From NCBI GenBank assembly GCA_023265365.1, contig JAHFTY010000013.1, positions 1 through 38,976 of the forward strand: 38,976 bases of DNA, written 5' to 3'. How positions within the stretch are numbered: position 1 is the first letter of the stretch; the number at the start of each line of letters is the position of its first letter. Below the pieces are notes generated by a model. That model was given only the letters and a program-made list of their open reading frames with translations. It had not been told where the DNA came from and ran no database searches. The stretch comes from Acidobacteriota bacterium (GTDB lineage Bacteria; Acidobacteriota; Terriglobia; 20CM-2-55-15). This document shows positions 1-10,024 of this stretch, piece after piece. A program made the translations under genes and the position numbers.

Positions 1-2
1 CA

Positions 3-146
3 AACTACTTCCTTGAAAAGACTCATCTGGCCAGTCCCATGTTCAGAAATGTCAGATCCCTTACCGTATTGTCGAGTTTGAAATCATTGAACCTGCGCTT
101 GTGGGACGAAGAGGGGCGCGAACTGGTCGGATACGGGGATGGCTGA
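3..146 (+). CDS. C-terminal end of an unidentified protein (partial)
   Basis: A reading frame is open from the left edge of the window to a TGA at 144-146 and gives 47 residues ending in LRLWDEEGRELVGYGDG. The composition looks like real protein, and the frame stops 12 bases before the next start, as expected for a neighbour in the same transcription unit. The tail loosely resembles the C-termini of some membrane fatty-acid desaturase or hydroxylase proteins, but none of their histidine boxes lies in the window. That idea is only a guess, and no function is assigned. Confidence 0.4.
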   Translation, partial: NYFLEKTHLASPMFRNVRSLTVLSSLKSLNLRLWDEEGRELVGYGDG

Positions 147-158
147 TGACGAAAGGTC

Positions 159-1757
159 ATGGCAGTGGCTTTGCTTCATAAGAGTGGAGTCTCTCGAAAG
201 ACCATTCTGCGGGTCGCGGGAATCCTGGCGATGGCCGCACTCGCAACGGCGGGCCTGAGTCAAAACACCGCCAATTTCGCCGTTCAATTCCCCGCCAGCG
301 GAGTTCCCGCGGCTCACGACAAATTCATTCAAGGTCTGATCGCGCTCTACAATGCCACTCCCGGGGCCGCCGAAAGTTTTCGGGCAGCCCAGTCCATCGA
401 TCCGGACTTCGTCATGGCGTATTGGGGCGAAGCCATGACATTCAATCACACGTTTTCGGCCGAACAAGACATCTCGGGAGGACGGCGCGCCCTTGCGAAA
501 CTTGGCCCGGCGCGCGCCGCCCGTGCCGCGAAAGCGAAGACCGAGCGGGAACGCGAGTATCTCAACGCCGCCGAGATTCTTTATGGTGAAGGCGACAGGG
601 ACCAACGCGATTCCCGATTCGCCGATGCGATGCGTGCGCTTTCCCTTCACTACCCGGACGATGTGGACGCCTCGGTCTTCTACGCTCTGGCCCTTCTGGG
701 AACATTGCGGTTCACGGATCACACCTATGACATCCAGATGACCGCGGCCTCTGTTCTCGGGCCGCTCCTTGAAAAATTTCCCAACCATCCGGGCGCGCTT
801 TCAAGTTTCATTCATGCCAATGACGATCCTGAGCACGCACATCTCGCGTTGGCTGCCGCCGAGCGATACGAGGAACTGGCAGGCGACAATTTTCACGCGC
901 TCCACATGCCTTCGCATATCTACGTGCAGCTTGGCATGTGGCCGGAGGTGGTGCGCGCGAACAGAACGGCGTTCGAGGCCTCCGATCGTGACATGCGGGC
1001 AAAGGGACTCTCCGTGGCGTTCCGCGATTACCACAGCCTCGATTGGCTGATTTATGGCGAGTTGCAGATGGGCCAGTACCGGAAAGCGCGGGAACACGTG
1101 ATGCTGTCCCTGGAATCCGCGCAGCAGCCGAACGTCCCGAGAGGAATGGGCGGACAGGCCGCCGTTTTCGCGGCGCGATTTGCGGTCGAAACCGGACAGT
1201 GGGACATTCTTGCCCCGTTCCCTCAGGTCCACCGGACTGCCGAACTTCTATTTGCGCAAGGCATGGCGGCGGTGAACAGGAATGATCCTCACCGCGCCAG
1301 GAGCATCATTGCCGCACTCGACAGCCTGAGCCAGGAAGACAGCCGAAGCGGCCGGCGGACGAAAACGGCGCTCGATGACTCGCTGAAGAACGAGCTTGCC
1401 GCCGCCCTTGCCCTTTCAGAAAAGCGTCCGGCCGATGCGGAGCGGCTCGCCGCCGAATCCGTGGAATACGAAACGACAATCGAGTTCCCGTCCGGACCTC
1501 CCGACCTGATCAAGCCATCCTACGAGTTCTATGGCGAAACGCTGCTGGCTCTACACAAGCCCGCTCTGGCCGCACAGCAGTTCAGCATCGAGTTAAAACG
1601 GATGCCGAATCGCGCGCTCTCGCTTCTGGGATTGGCTCGAGCCCGCGCCGCAGAAAAGGACGAGGCCGGCGCGACCCGCGCCTATCGGGAGTTGGCAAGA
1701 ATCTGGGCGAACGCCGACCCCGAAGTTCGAAGCCGCATCGCGGACAAACTCCGCTAG
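159..1757 (+). CDS. Secreted tetratricopeptide-repeat protein
   Basis: The 532-residue product starts with a basic stretch followed by a hydrophobic segment (about residues 16-35, ending AATAGLSQN-like), which looks like a Sec signal peptide or N-terminal anchor, so it should act in the periplasm or at the envelope. The rest is mostly alpha-helical TPR-like repeats, with typical pairs near residues 55-100, 165-260 and 450-530. The segment HMPSHIYVQLGMWPEV (around residue 250) is typical of large TPR proteins in soil bacteria. No catalytic domain is visible, so a scaffold or binding role is the most that can be inferred. The ATG at 159 has AAAGG only 2 bases upstream; GTG 165 or TTG 171 in frame are possible starts. 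It is convergent with the CAP gene. Confidence 0.8.
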   Translation: MAVALLHKSGVSRKTILRVAGILAMAALATAGLSQNTANFAVQFPASGVPAAHDKFIQGLIALYNATPGAAESFRAAQSIDPDFVMAYWGEAMTFNHTFSAEQDISGGRRALAKLGPARAARAAKAKTEREREYLNAAEILYGEGDRDQRDSRFADAMRALSLHYPDDVDASVFYALALLGTLRFTDHTYDIQMTAASVLGPLLEKFPNHPGALSSFIHANDDPEHAHLALAAAERYEELAGDNFHALHMPSHIYVQLGMWPEVVRANRTAFEASDRDMRAKGLSVAFRDYHSLDWLIYGELQMGQYRKAREHVMLSLESAQQPNVPRGMGGQAAVFAARFAVETGQWDILAPFPQVHRTAELLFAQGMAAVNRNDPHRARSIIAALDSLSQEDSRSGRRTKTALDDSLKNELAAALALSEKRPADAERLAAESVEYETTIEFPSGPPDLIKPSYEFYGETLLALHKPALAAQQFSIELKRMPNRALSLLGLARARAAEKDEAGATRAYRELARIWANADPEVRSRIADKLR

Positions 1758-1784
1758 TGGAGTCTTGAAGAAAGGAATCTGTGG

Positions 1785-2285
1785 CTAACAGAATTCCTGG
1801 GTGATGTAGACCTTCAGGTCTCCCCCGATGGCCACCCCAAGGCCCGTCTTTGCCGCACGCGAACTCAGGATGTTGACGCGGTGACCCGGGCTGTCCATCC
1901 ATCCACGGACCGAGGACATGGCGATCTTGCTCTCGCTGTTCCACTCGTAAACAATCTGAGCGGCGACCGTCAGTGCCCGGTGGTAGAGATTGTTCTGGTA
2001 GATGTTTTCGGCAACAAACATACAGCTTTTGCCCGCCGCTTTGAGTCGATCCATCGGCGTCTGACCCGCCGGATTGATATGCGCGACGAAATTGTTCCGG
2101 GCCATGTCTTCGCTGTGGGCGCGCGCGATGTCCGAAAGCCTGGGATCCAGTTGGAGCGCCGGTAATCGGGCGCGGATGCGCTCGGCGTTGACCTGTTCGA
2201 AGACCGCTTTCTCCAGACTCGTCACATGGACGTCCGGACGCTGGGATTGAAACAGCATGATGAGCAGGGCGACGGCGAGTTTCAT
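1785..2285 (-). CDS. CAP/SCP-domain secreted protein (YkwD-like)
   Basis: The 166-residue product has a short hydrophobic N-terminus (MKLAVALLIMLF), consistent with export. It then carries a CAP domain (cysteine-rich secretory, antigen 5, PR-1 family). Family signatures are visible: VNAERIRARLPALQLDP at the start, HSEDMARNNFVAH with the cavity histidine, VAENIY, and SPGHRVNIL. I chose ATG 2285 because GGAAAGG lies 3 bases upstream; the frame is open further upstream but lacks an export signal there. Bacterial CAP proteins are extracellular or envelope proteins, usually of unknown biochemical role. The gene lies 63 bases downstream of the last pilin gene on the same strand and could be co-transcribed with it. 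Confidence 0.9.
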   Translation of the reverse strand: MKLAVALLIMLFQSQRPDVHVTSLEKAVFEQVNAERIRARLPALQLDPRLSDIARAHSEDMARNNFVAHINPAGQTPMDRLKAAGKSCMFVAENIYQNNLYHRALTVAAQIVYEWNSESKIAMSSVRGWMDSPGHRVNILSSRAAKTGLGVAIGGDLKVYITQEFC

Positions 2286-2348
2286 TGGCCTTTCCGTGTC
2301 AGTGGCTCCGGCAGCCGCCAGACAAAGCATAGCGCCGGGAAGACATTT

Positions 2349-2780
2349 CTAACGGACGGGCTCGCCGGCAAGGCCCGCCGGAGCGCGAGCCGAGTCTGTA
2401 CTGTAGCGAAGAACATAATCCGGAGACGTGTAGTAATCGTACCGGCCCATCACGCCGGAAGCGGCAATCGCGGTGGCGGTGTAATTCAGGCGATCGGTGG
2501 AAAGCGCGATGGTGTAGTTGTAGCCGGACTTGGTGCCCGTGAGGCTGGATTCCATCAGACCCTGCCCGATCAGTTCCGCCATCGAGCCGTACGTGCTGCC
2601 CGCCGCCGATGAATAGGTGACCTGGGCGGTGTTGATCATTTTCAAGGTCGAAACGGCAGCCGTCTCGTTGGCCGACTGGCGGGAACGCAGCAGGCTGGGA
2701 ATGGCGATGGTTGCAATGATCAGAATGATCGCGACAACAATCAACAGTTCCAGAAGTGAGAATCCTCGACTAAAACGCAT
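2349..2780 (-). CDS. pilA: Type IV prepilin, second sequence type (pilA-like)
   Basis: This 143-residue prepilin has a 6-residue leader (MRFSRG) followed by the class III signal FSLLELLIVVAI, with Phe at +1 and Glu at +5 of the mature protein, so it is a PilD-type peptidase substrate. The remaining N-terminal helix (LRSRQSANETAAVSTLKM) is followed by a small globular head with GYNYTIAL and a YYTSPDYVLRYST tail. It has no cysteine pair and hence no disulfide-bonded D-region. I chose ATG 2780 because it gives a normal short leader; ATG 2828 would add a proline-rich extension. Its head resembles the truncated copy at 3283-3639 more than the two full-length neighbours. It could be a second major pilin or a minor pilin. 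Confidence 0.88.
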   Translation of the reverse strand: MRFSRGFSLLELLIVVAIILIIATIAIPSLLRSRQSANETAAVSTLKMINTAQVTYSSAAGSTYGSMAELIGQGLMESSLTGTKSGYNYTIALSTDRLNYTATAIAASGVMGRYDYYTSPDYVLRYSTDSARAPAGLAGEPVR

Positions 2781-2853
2781 GGAAGTATTAAAGCTGAATC
2801 CGAAAGCAGGAGGAGGGCCCATTGCCAAAATGTGGCCCGCCTCCCGACATGAG

Positions 2854-3282
2854 CTATTGAACCGGGTTACCTGACCGGCTCGTCGGAGCCAGTGTGGTCA
2901 CCGTGGAGTACCGCACGACGCCGTCCGGCGTACTGTAGTAGCCATAACGGCCGTTATTAGTTGATGCCGGCGAAGCAAATACCGTGTAATCCGTGCCGCT
3001 GGTCGTCACCGAATAGTTGTATCCGCCCTTGGTGCCGTTGAAGCCCGAATCCAGCAAACCCGCGCTGACCAACTGCGATACGTCACCATAACTGCCGCCC
3101 GACGACGAAAGATACGTCACTTCGGCGGTCGTAATGGTTCGCACCTGAGCCACAGCAGCGGACTCGTTGGCCGCTTGACGCGATCGGAGCAAGCTTGGGA
3201 TCGCGATCGTCGCAATAATCAGGATGATCGCAACCACGATCAAGAGTTCCAACAGTGAAAAGCCCCTGTTGTTTTTGTTCAT
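2854..3282 (-). CDS. pilA: Type IV major prepilin, first sequence type (pilA-like)
   Basis: This is a 142-residue prepilin with leader MNKNNRG, cleavage before FSLLELLIVV, and Glu5. The head contains GTKGGYNYSVTTSGTDYTVFA and ends in RYGYYSTPDGVVRYST and NPVQ. It is nearly identical in protein sequence to the pilin at 3719-4156. I chose ATG 3282 because GGGAGGAC lies about 5 bases upstream, a very good ribosome binding site. However, the same frame stays open upstream through a truncated pilin up to 3639, so a longer double-pilin translation product is possible. A sigma-54-like promoter lies at 3321-3336. There are no cysteines. It polymerises into the pilus fibre if it behaves like family members. 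Confidence 0.93.
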   Translation of the reverse strand: MNKNNRGFSLLELLIVVAIILIIATIAIPSLLRSRQAANESAAVAQVRTITTAEVTYLSSSGGSYGDVSQLVSAGLLDSGFNGTKGGYNYSVTTSGTDYTVFASPASTNNGRYGYYSTPDGVVRYSTVTTLAPTSRSGNPVQ

Positions 3283-3639
3283 TAACTGTCCTCCCTGATT
3301 CGAATCGGTTTGGAAACGGCTGCATACTGACAGCCCTCGCTCCACAAAACGGGCCGATGTTAAAGATGGGCCGGCAGTACTGTCAACAACAAATGACCGA
3401 ACCGTCGTGTCCATCAGCCCGGCCGCAATCAGTTCCGGGAGCGATCCGTAGGTGCTTCCGGCGGCCGAGGAGTAAGTCACTTCGGCCGTGTTCACCATCT
3501 TCAACGTGGCCACCGCCGCCGTTTCATTCGCCGACTGACGCGACCGCAACAAGCTTGGAATGGCGATCGTTGCGATGATCAGGATAATCGCGACCACGAT
3601 CAACAGCTCGAGCAGAGAAAATCCCCGACGATTTTTCAC
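3283..3639 (-). pseudogene. Truncated type IV prepilin, in frame with the next pilin
   Basis: GTG 3639, preceded by GAGGGGG 4 bases upstream, starts a prepilin with leader MKNRRG and the full FSLLELLIVV helix. Similarity to the pilin at 2349-2780 (SANETAAVATLKM, TYSSAAGSTYGS, LIAAGLMD) continues to about 3403 and then stops abruptly. The next 40 codons are unrelated and correspond to the upstream region of the following pilin gene. There is no stop codon: the frame runs into the start of the pilin at 3282. The whole head of the pilin is missing, so the copy cannot make a normal subunit. Codon choices differ from the other copies while the helix protein sequence is kept, so it was under selection until recently or still is. 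ATG 3657 is an alternative start. Confidence 0.75.
3321..3336 (-). promoter_or_regulatory. Possible sigma-54 promoter of the pilin at 2854-3282
   Basis: On the minus strand the sequence GGGCTGTCAGTATGCA has the GG (-24) and GC (-12) dinucleotides at sigma-54 spacing, with GGC and TGCA matching the consensus TGGCAC-N5-TTGCA. It would start transcription about 30 bases before ATG 3282. It is weaker than the site at 4228-4243, and the GG-N10-GC pattern arises often by chance in GC-rich DNA. Confidence 0.4.
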
Positions 3640-3718
3640 CAAGCCCCCTCGCGCCATAACCAACGAACAACCGGGGAAACCCTTCACGGGCGACTTCCCC
3701 ATGCTCCTGCCTCATCAA

Positions 3719-4156
3719 CTACTGCACGGCGTTGCCGCTCTGGCCCGTGGGCGCGAGCGTGGTCACCGTGGAGTAACGCACCACACCGTCCGGAGTGCTG
3801 TAGTAGCCGTACCGGCCGTTGTTCGTGGAGGCCGGACTCGCGAAGATCGTGTAGTCGGTGCCACTGCTGGTGACCGAATAGTTGTATCCCCCTTTGGTGC
3901 CGTTGAAACCGGAATCCAGCAATCCCGCGCTGACCAGTTGCGTGACATCGCCGTAGTTTCCGCCTGAAGAGGAAAGGTAGGTCACTTCCGCAGTTGTAAT
4001 GGTTCGAACCGACGCGACCGCCGCCGATTCATTGGCAGCCTGTCTTGAGCGGAGCAAACTCGGAATGGCAATCGTGGCGATGATCAGAATAATCGCGACA
4101 ACGATCAGAAGTTCCAGCAACGAAAAACCACGGTCTCGATTCGATTGGACGTTCAT
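3719..4156 (-). CDS. pilA: Type IV major prepilin, first gene of the array (pilA)
   Basis: This is a 145-residue prepilin with a 10-residue leader (MNVQSNRDRG), cleavage before FSLLELLIVV, and Glu5. The hydrophobic helix is followed by RSRQAANESAAVASVRTI, the GTKGGYNYSV segment and a RYGYYSTPDGVVRYST tail; there are no cysteines. It is the promoter-proximal pilin: ATG 4156 has GGAG about 9 bases upstream, and a close match to a sigma-54 promoter lies at 4228-4243. It differs from the 2854-3282 pilin mainly in the leader and a handful of head residues. I infer that it is the main structural subunit of the pilus assembled by the PilB/PilC proteins encoded at 28118-31171. Confidence 0.93.
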   Translation of the reverse strand: MNVQSNRDRGFSLLELLIVVAIILIIATIAIPSLLRSRQAANESAAVASVRTITTAEVTYLSSSGGNYGDVTQLVSAGLLDSGFNGTKGGYNYSVTSSGTDYTIFASPASTNNGRYGYYSTPDGVVRYSTVTTLAPTGQSGNAVQ

Positions 4157-4227
4157 ATTTTAATTCTCCAGTTAAGGCCTCTCGAAGCCCGCACAGCCTC
4201 GTCAGCGCCAGTTGTGAACCGGTGGTT

Positions 4228-4243
4228 TGCAATTACCAGCCCA
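4228..4243 (-). promoter_or_regulatory. Sigma-54 (-24/-12) promoter of the pilin array
   Basis: The minus strand reads TGGGCTGGTAATTGCA: TGG at -24 and TTGCA at -12, at exactly the spacing of the RpoN consensus. The start point would be near 4218, giving a leader of about 60 bases before ATG 4156. In Pseudomonas and Myxococcus relatives pilA is transcribed by sigma-54 under PilR control. A PilR with an intact activator loop is encoded at 25211-26578, so the match is mechanistically coherent. Confidence 0.75.
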
Positions 4244-4423
4244 CCCTGAAAACCGAACAAACAAAACACTTAGGGCAAAACAGCGGCAGATGACTAACAA
4301 TTTCCGTCAGCCCGAATGTCGAAAAACGGCAAAAGGCGAAAGTCGGCGCCCTGACGCGGGAGTCCCGTCGCAGCGATTCAGGCAAAGCGTGCGGAGGGGG
4401 ATCGGACCTGTCCCGAAAGCCCC

Positions 4424-4434
4424 TGTGCTAGAGT
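4424..4434 (+). promoter_or_regulatory. Extended -10 element next to the start codon at 4441
   Basis: TGTGCTAGAGT contains a TG extension and a TAGAGT hexamer ending 6 bases before ATG 4441. No good -35 element is seen about 17 bases upstream. If used, transcription would begin at or next to the ATG, giving a leaderless message, which fits the absence of a Shine-Dalgarno sequence before 4441. Confidence 0.4.
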
Positions 4435-4440
4435 GGCCCG

Positions 4441-6363
4441 ATGTTGAAGACCCTCGGAGTCCATGACCGGCGTGAACTGGCGCTTCTTCTGACAATCGTC
4501 GCGCTCGTGGCGGTCACTCCGATGGGTAGGGAAGGCACTTCCGCAGTCGTGCTGGCGAGCCACCGGCTCCTGCTTGGAGCAATCGCGCTGGGCTGCTGGT
4601 CTCTTCTCAAAAACAAATCCGAACCGGAAGTTTGTCCTGTTTTTGTCGGCCTGTGCGGTCTGGCTCTGCTGGCGATGCTCGCGTCGATACTCTGGAACGA
4701 CGGGTCGCGCTTCGACGGCTATTACCGTTGGTATCAACACCTGTTCTTCGGCGCCGGTTTCCTCGCGCTGGCAGCGTTTCATCGCCAGAGTTCCGTTCAG
4801 TGGAAACGCACCGTACTCTGGGCGGTCCTTATTATCGATGCCGTTTACGTCCTGGTTGCGCTGTTCGCCGGACGCCGGCCACTGATGGGCCCTTTCATCA
4901 ATCCCAATTATTTCGCTTCGTTCCTCCTTGTTGGGTTTGCCGGCGGCCTGGCGATCGCTCAATTCGAACGGGAAATCCGGACGAGAATCGCGGGAGCGGC
5001 CCTGGCCGCGTTTTTCTATTACGGAATCACTCAGTGCTGGTCGCGCGGCGCTTCGATCGCCGCGATCCTCACAGCCGGATTGAGCGTCGTTCGTTTCACC
5101 AGCGGACGGAACGTTTCCCGGGTCAGGATCGCATTGATCGTGCTGGTGGCCGTGGTCGTGAGCGCGGCAGCCAGCCCCATTCTGATTCGGAAGTTTCTGG
5201 ATCGCGGGCAACTCGATCCCTATAACTACCAGCGTCCGCAATTGTGGATGAGCGCGCTTCGGGTGATTGGCGGCCATCCGGTCGCCGGCGTGGGGCTGGG
5301 AGGGTACTACCACGTTTCGAAAAAGTTCAGCCCGCCGGTCGAAGGGACGGTGGCGCGCTATCTCAAACGTCCGGGAATCGCGCACTCCGAATACCTGCAG
5401 TTCGCTGCGGAATGCGGCATTCCCGCCGCGATCCTGTTGTTCGGGCTCGCCGGCTGCACGGTGTTCGTCGCGATTCGGCGGGCCCGGCGGTGCAGCGCCC
5501 AACAGCGTGTCTTTCAGGAAGCCTCAATTCTGGTGGCGGGGAGCCTGGGTCTCCACGCGCTGGTCGACAACAACTGGAACGTTCCGGTCATGGCCGCCGG
5601 ACTCGTCGTCTTTTCGCTGGCGGAGGTACTGCCCCTGCGGGAGTGGCGCCTTCCCTTGAACCGGCAGCCGCGGCTGGCGATGGCCGGCGCTCTGCTGCTC
5701 GCGCTGGTCCTGATTCACGGCGTCGCGGTCCCGGGGCTGGCGGTTCACTTCAACGAACGGGGGCTGGCCGCATACGGCGCGGGAAACCTCGACGCCGCCG
5801 AGTCGGAATACCGGCTGGCGGCAGCCGTCGCGCCCAATCATGAAGTCTTTCTGAACAACGCCGGCACGGTGTATTTCGACAAGTTCATGAAGTCTCGAGA
5901 CCGTCGCTGGCTGGATTATGCGGAGACTTTTTTCGTGAAGGCGATGCAGGCCAATCCCAATTCCGAAGAATCGGGACGACACCTGGAGAACGCCGTCATC
6001 CAGCGCCTCACCGGGGATCCTTCGAAAGATCGCGCCGTTCATGAACGCATCGCCGCGATCGACCGGCAGATTCTAGCGATCGACCCGGTCAATATTTTCG
6101 TCAGGAAGAATCTGGCCGAGGCGCTTTACAACGCCGGAGAACGGGACGCAGCGGCAAGGCAACTGGAGCAGGCCATCGCTCTGGAGCCGAATTATGTACC
6201 GGCCTATTTGAGAATGTCCGACTGGTGCCGGGAACGCGGCAATGCGGCCGCGAGCGACGACTACCGGCAGAGGGGACTTGCTATCGTGATTCGGTATCGC
6301 GATGTCCCTGTCAAAGAAACCTACGAGGCCATGCTCCTGGGAAGGCCGGTCCGCACCCCATGA
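4441..6363 (+). CDS. O-antigen polymerase/ligase-like membrane protein with TPR tail
   Basis: In this 640-residue protein roughly the first 430 residues are a polytopic membrane domain of about 10-12 helices with features of the Wzy/WaaL/PglL superfamily: GPFINPNYFASFLLVG near residue 150, a large periplasmic loop with HPVAGVGLGGYYHVSKKF, and HSEYLQFAAECGI. The last 200 residues form soluble TPR-like repeats (GNLDAAESEYRLAAAVAPNHE and similar). The family polymerises lipid-linked repeat units, ligates glycans to lipid A, or transfers them to proteins; the sequence alone does not tell which. It overlaps the next, similar gene by ATGA. Its location directly beside the pilin array makes O-glycosylation of pilin a possibility. 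Confidence 0.85.
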   Translation: MLKTLGVHDRRELALLLTIVALVAVTPMGREGTSAVVLASHRLLLGAIALGCWSLLKNKSEPEVCPVFVGLCGLALLAMLASILWNDGSRFDGYYRWYQHLFFGAGFLALAAFHRQSSVQWKRTVLWAVLIIDAVYVLVALFAGRRPLMGPFINPNYFASFLLVGFAGGLAIAQFEREIRTRIAGAALAAFFYYGITQCWSRGASIAAILTAGLSVVRFTSGRNVSRVRIALIVLVAVVVSAAASPILIRKFLDRGQLDPYNYQRPQLWMSALRVIGGHPVAGVGLGGYYHVSKKFSPPVEGTVARYLKRPGIAHSEYLQFAAECGIPAAILLFGLAGCTVFVAIRRARRCSAQQRVFQEASILVAGSLGLHALVDNNWNVPVMAAGLVVFSLAEVLPLREWRLPLNRQPRLAMAGALLLALVLIHGVAVPGLAVHFNERGLAAYGAGNLDAAESEYRLAAAVAPNHEVFLNNAGTVYFDKFMKSRDRRWLDYAETFFVKAMQANPNSEESGRHLENAVIQRLTGDPSKDRAVHERIAAIDRQILAIDPVNIFVRKNLAEALYNAGERDAAARQLEQAIALEPNYVPAYLRMSDWCRERGNAAASDDYRQRGLAIVIRYRDVPVKETYEAMLLGRPVRTP

Positions 6364-7990
6364 AGAACAAACCCATCGTCACCATGCTGGCGTTTTCGTC
6401 ATTGTTCTTTGCGATGCTCCTCCCGCCCGAGGCCTATCCCAACGGCAAGCTTGCCGTTGTCCTCAGCGCCACGTTTGCGTTCGCCATCGCGATCTCGGAG
6501 CGCCGGATCCCCGCGCGTTTTCTGGGTATCGGAGGATGGATTTTCGGCCTGTTGATGCTTCACAGTCTGTTCGTATCCGTTGACCTGTACCGCTCGCTCG
6601 ACACTCTCGCATCGATCTGGGCCTATTACTGCCTGATCGGTTTCTTTATGTATTCGAGTGCGGGCCTCGAAAAGCAACTTGCCGGCGCAATGGTGGCGTT
6701 GTCGTTGATCGTTTCGGGCTATGGCCTCTACCAGTACTTCTGGGGTTTCGACCAGGTGTACTCGTACATCTTCTACGCCGGCTCCGATGAGATTGTGAAA
6801 ACCCCTGCCCTGAACATCATCGCCACGCGAAGGGTTTATTCGACGCTGGCACTGCCGGGCACGCTGTGGGGATTCCTGGTATGCGCGCTTCCCTTCCACG
6901 CGATTCTCTGGAGACGAAGCCGGCGGCTCGACGCGCTTCTGGCGGTCAGTGCAGTCATGCTTCTGGCGGCGGGCTTTCTGACACGGTCATTCGGTTTTCT
7001 GCTCGGCCTCTTCGTGCTGGCGGTCTCGTATGCCTGGGTTTGCCACCGGCGGATGTTCTGGAACCGCGTTGTGCCCATCGTGGCGGTGACGCTGATCCTC
7101 GCGGGAATTTTCTTTTATTCCGGCCGCCGCGGAGCGATCGAAGGTTCGAACCCGTTGGGACTGCGCTTCAAGAACTGGGTTTCCGCCTGGAACATTTTCT
7201 CGGTGAGGCCGCTCGGAACAGGACTGAACACCTTTGGCGTGGTCTATCCGGAATACATGCAGCCGGCGGCGAACGAAACGCAGTATGTCCACAACACGCC
7301 GCTCCAGCTGATGTCCGAACTCGGCATCCCGCTTCTCATTGCGGTCGCCTTCGTGCTGGTCCGAACCGCTTCTCGACATCCGAAATCCGAACTTCGAAAT
7401 CCGAAATTCCATCTGCTTCTGGCCCTCGCCGTCTGGGCCGCGCATAACATGGTGGACATCGACGTCTACTTTCCCAGTGTCGGCGCGCTCGGCGCCGTTT
7501 TGATCGGGTCGTACTTCGCGCGGGAGCAAACCGGCGCGGCAGCTCCATCGAAACCGGCGGTCGGGATCGCCGTTGCCTTCGCCGTACTGGTTGTGGCGTT
7601 CTCCGGCGTTTCGTGTATCGCGTCGGAACTCCAGCACCGGGCGCAGATCGAGTACGAAAACAAGAAGCTGGGTACGGCAGTGGACACTCTTGCCGTCGCG
7701 CGGCGCATCTGCCCGATCAATTCAAGCCTGCACCACGACGCCGGAGAGATCCTGCTCAATCTTTACCACCAGACCAAAAAACCCGACTATCTGGCCGAGG
7801 CCACCGCCGCGTTCCGCACGGCGGTCGGGCTGAGTCCTGAAAAGTCGGGATCGCACATCGGGTATGGACTGAGCCTGTCGTCGGCGAACCGGATGAGCGA
7901 GGCGCTGGAACAGATCCGCATCGCACAGAGCCTGTATCCGACCAGCGCGTATGTCCATTCGATTGCCCAGCTCATGGGCCAACGCATACA

Positions 7991-7994
<4 letters not shown>
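6360..7994 (+). CDS. Second O-antigen polymerase/ligase-like protein with TPR tail
   Basis: This is a 544-residue paralogue-like neighbour of the 4441-6363 gene. ATG 6360 overlaps its stop (ATGA), which fixes the start and implies translational coupling. It has about 10-12 membrane helices; the periplasmic loop has [17 protein letters not shown] and the ligase-family [13 protein letters not shown] segment. From about residue 400 a soluble tail carries TPR-like helices ([17 protein letters not shown]). A short stretch at 7374-7410 encodes the low-complexity peptide [13 protein letters not shown] in a loop between helices and looks like inserted repeat DNA. One of the two proteins could be the chain polymerase (Wzy) and the other a ligase or oligosaccharyltransferase; I cannot assign which. 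Confidence 0.85.
7374..7410 (+). repeat. Short tandem TCCGAAA-type repeat inside a coding region
   Basis: Four degenerate units related to ATCCGAAA/TTCGAAA follow each other and stay in frame, encoding [20 protein letters not shown]-like peptides of this kind recur in unrelated proteins of several soil phyla, where they come from an AT-richer intergenic repeat. Here the repeat lies in a loop between two membrane helices. Confidence 0.5.
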
Positions 7995-9938
<1,944 letters not shown>

Positions 9939-10024
9939 TGTCCGAAACTCCCCACCACCCCGCGAAAATTGTGTTGAAGGCGTGGTTCTTTGCATGAAAC
10001 CGTGGAGTCGCAGGATAGAGACTC

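Noticed and set aside
84-788. A 234-codon minus-strand frame opposite the TPR protein
   Set aside because: No domain or ribosome site; composition is that of an antisense shadow, whereas the plus strand has a signal peptide and TPR repeats.
2805-2820. Possible sigma-54 site (GGGCCCTCCTCCTGCT, minus strand) before the pilin at 2349-2780
   Set aside because: GG and GC have the right spacing, but the sequence is GC-rich low complexity, the start point would be only about 15 bases from the ATG, and a second overlapping chance match exists at 2824-2839.
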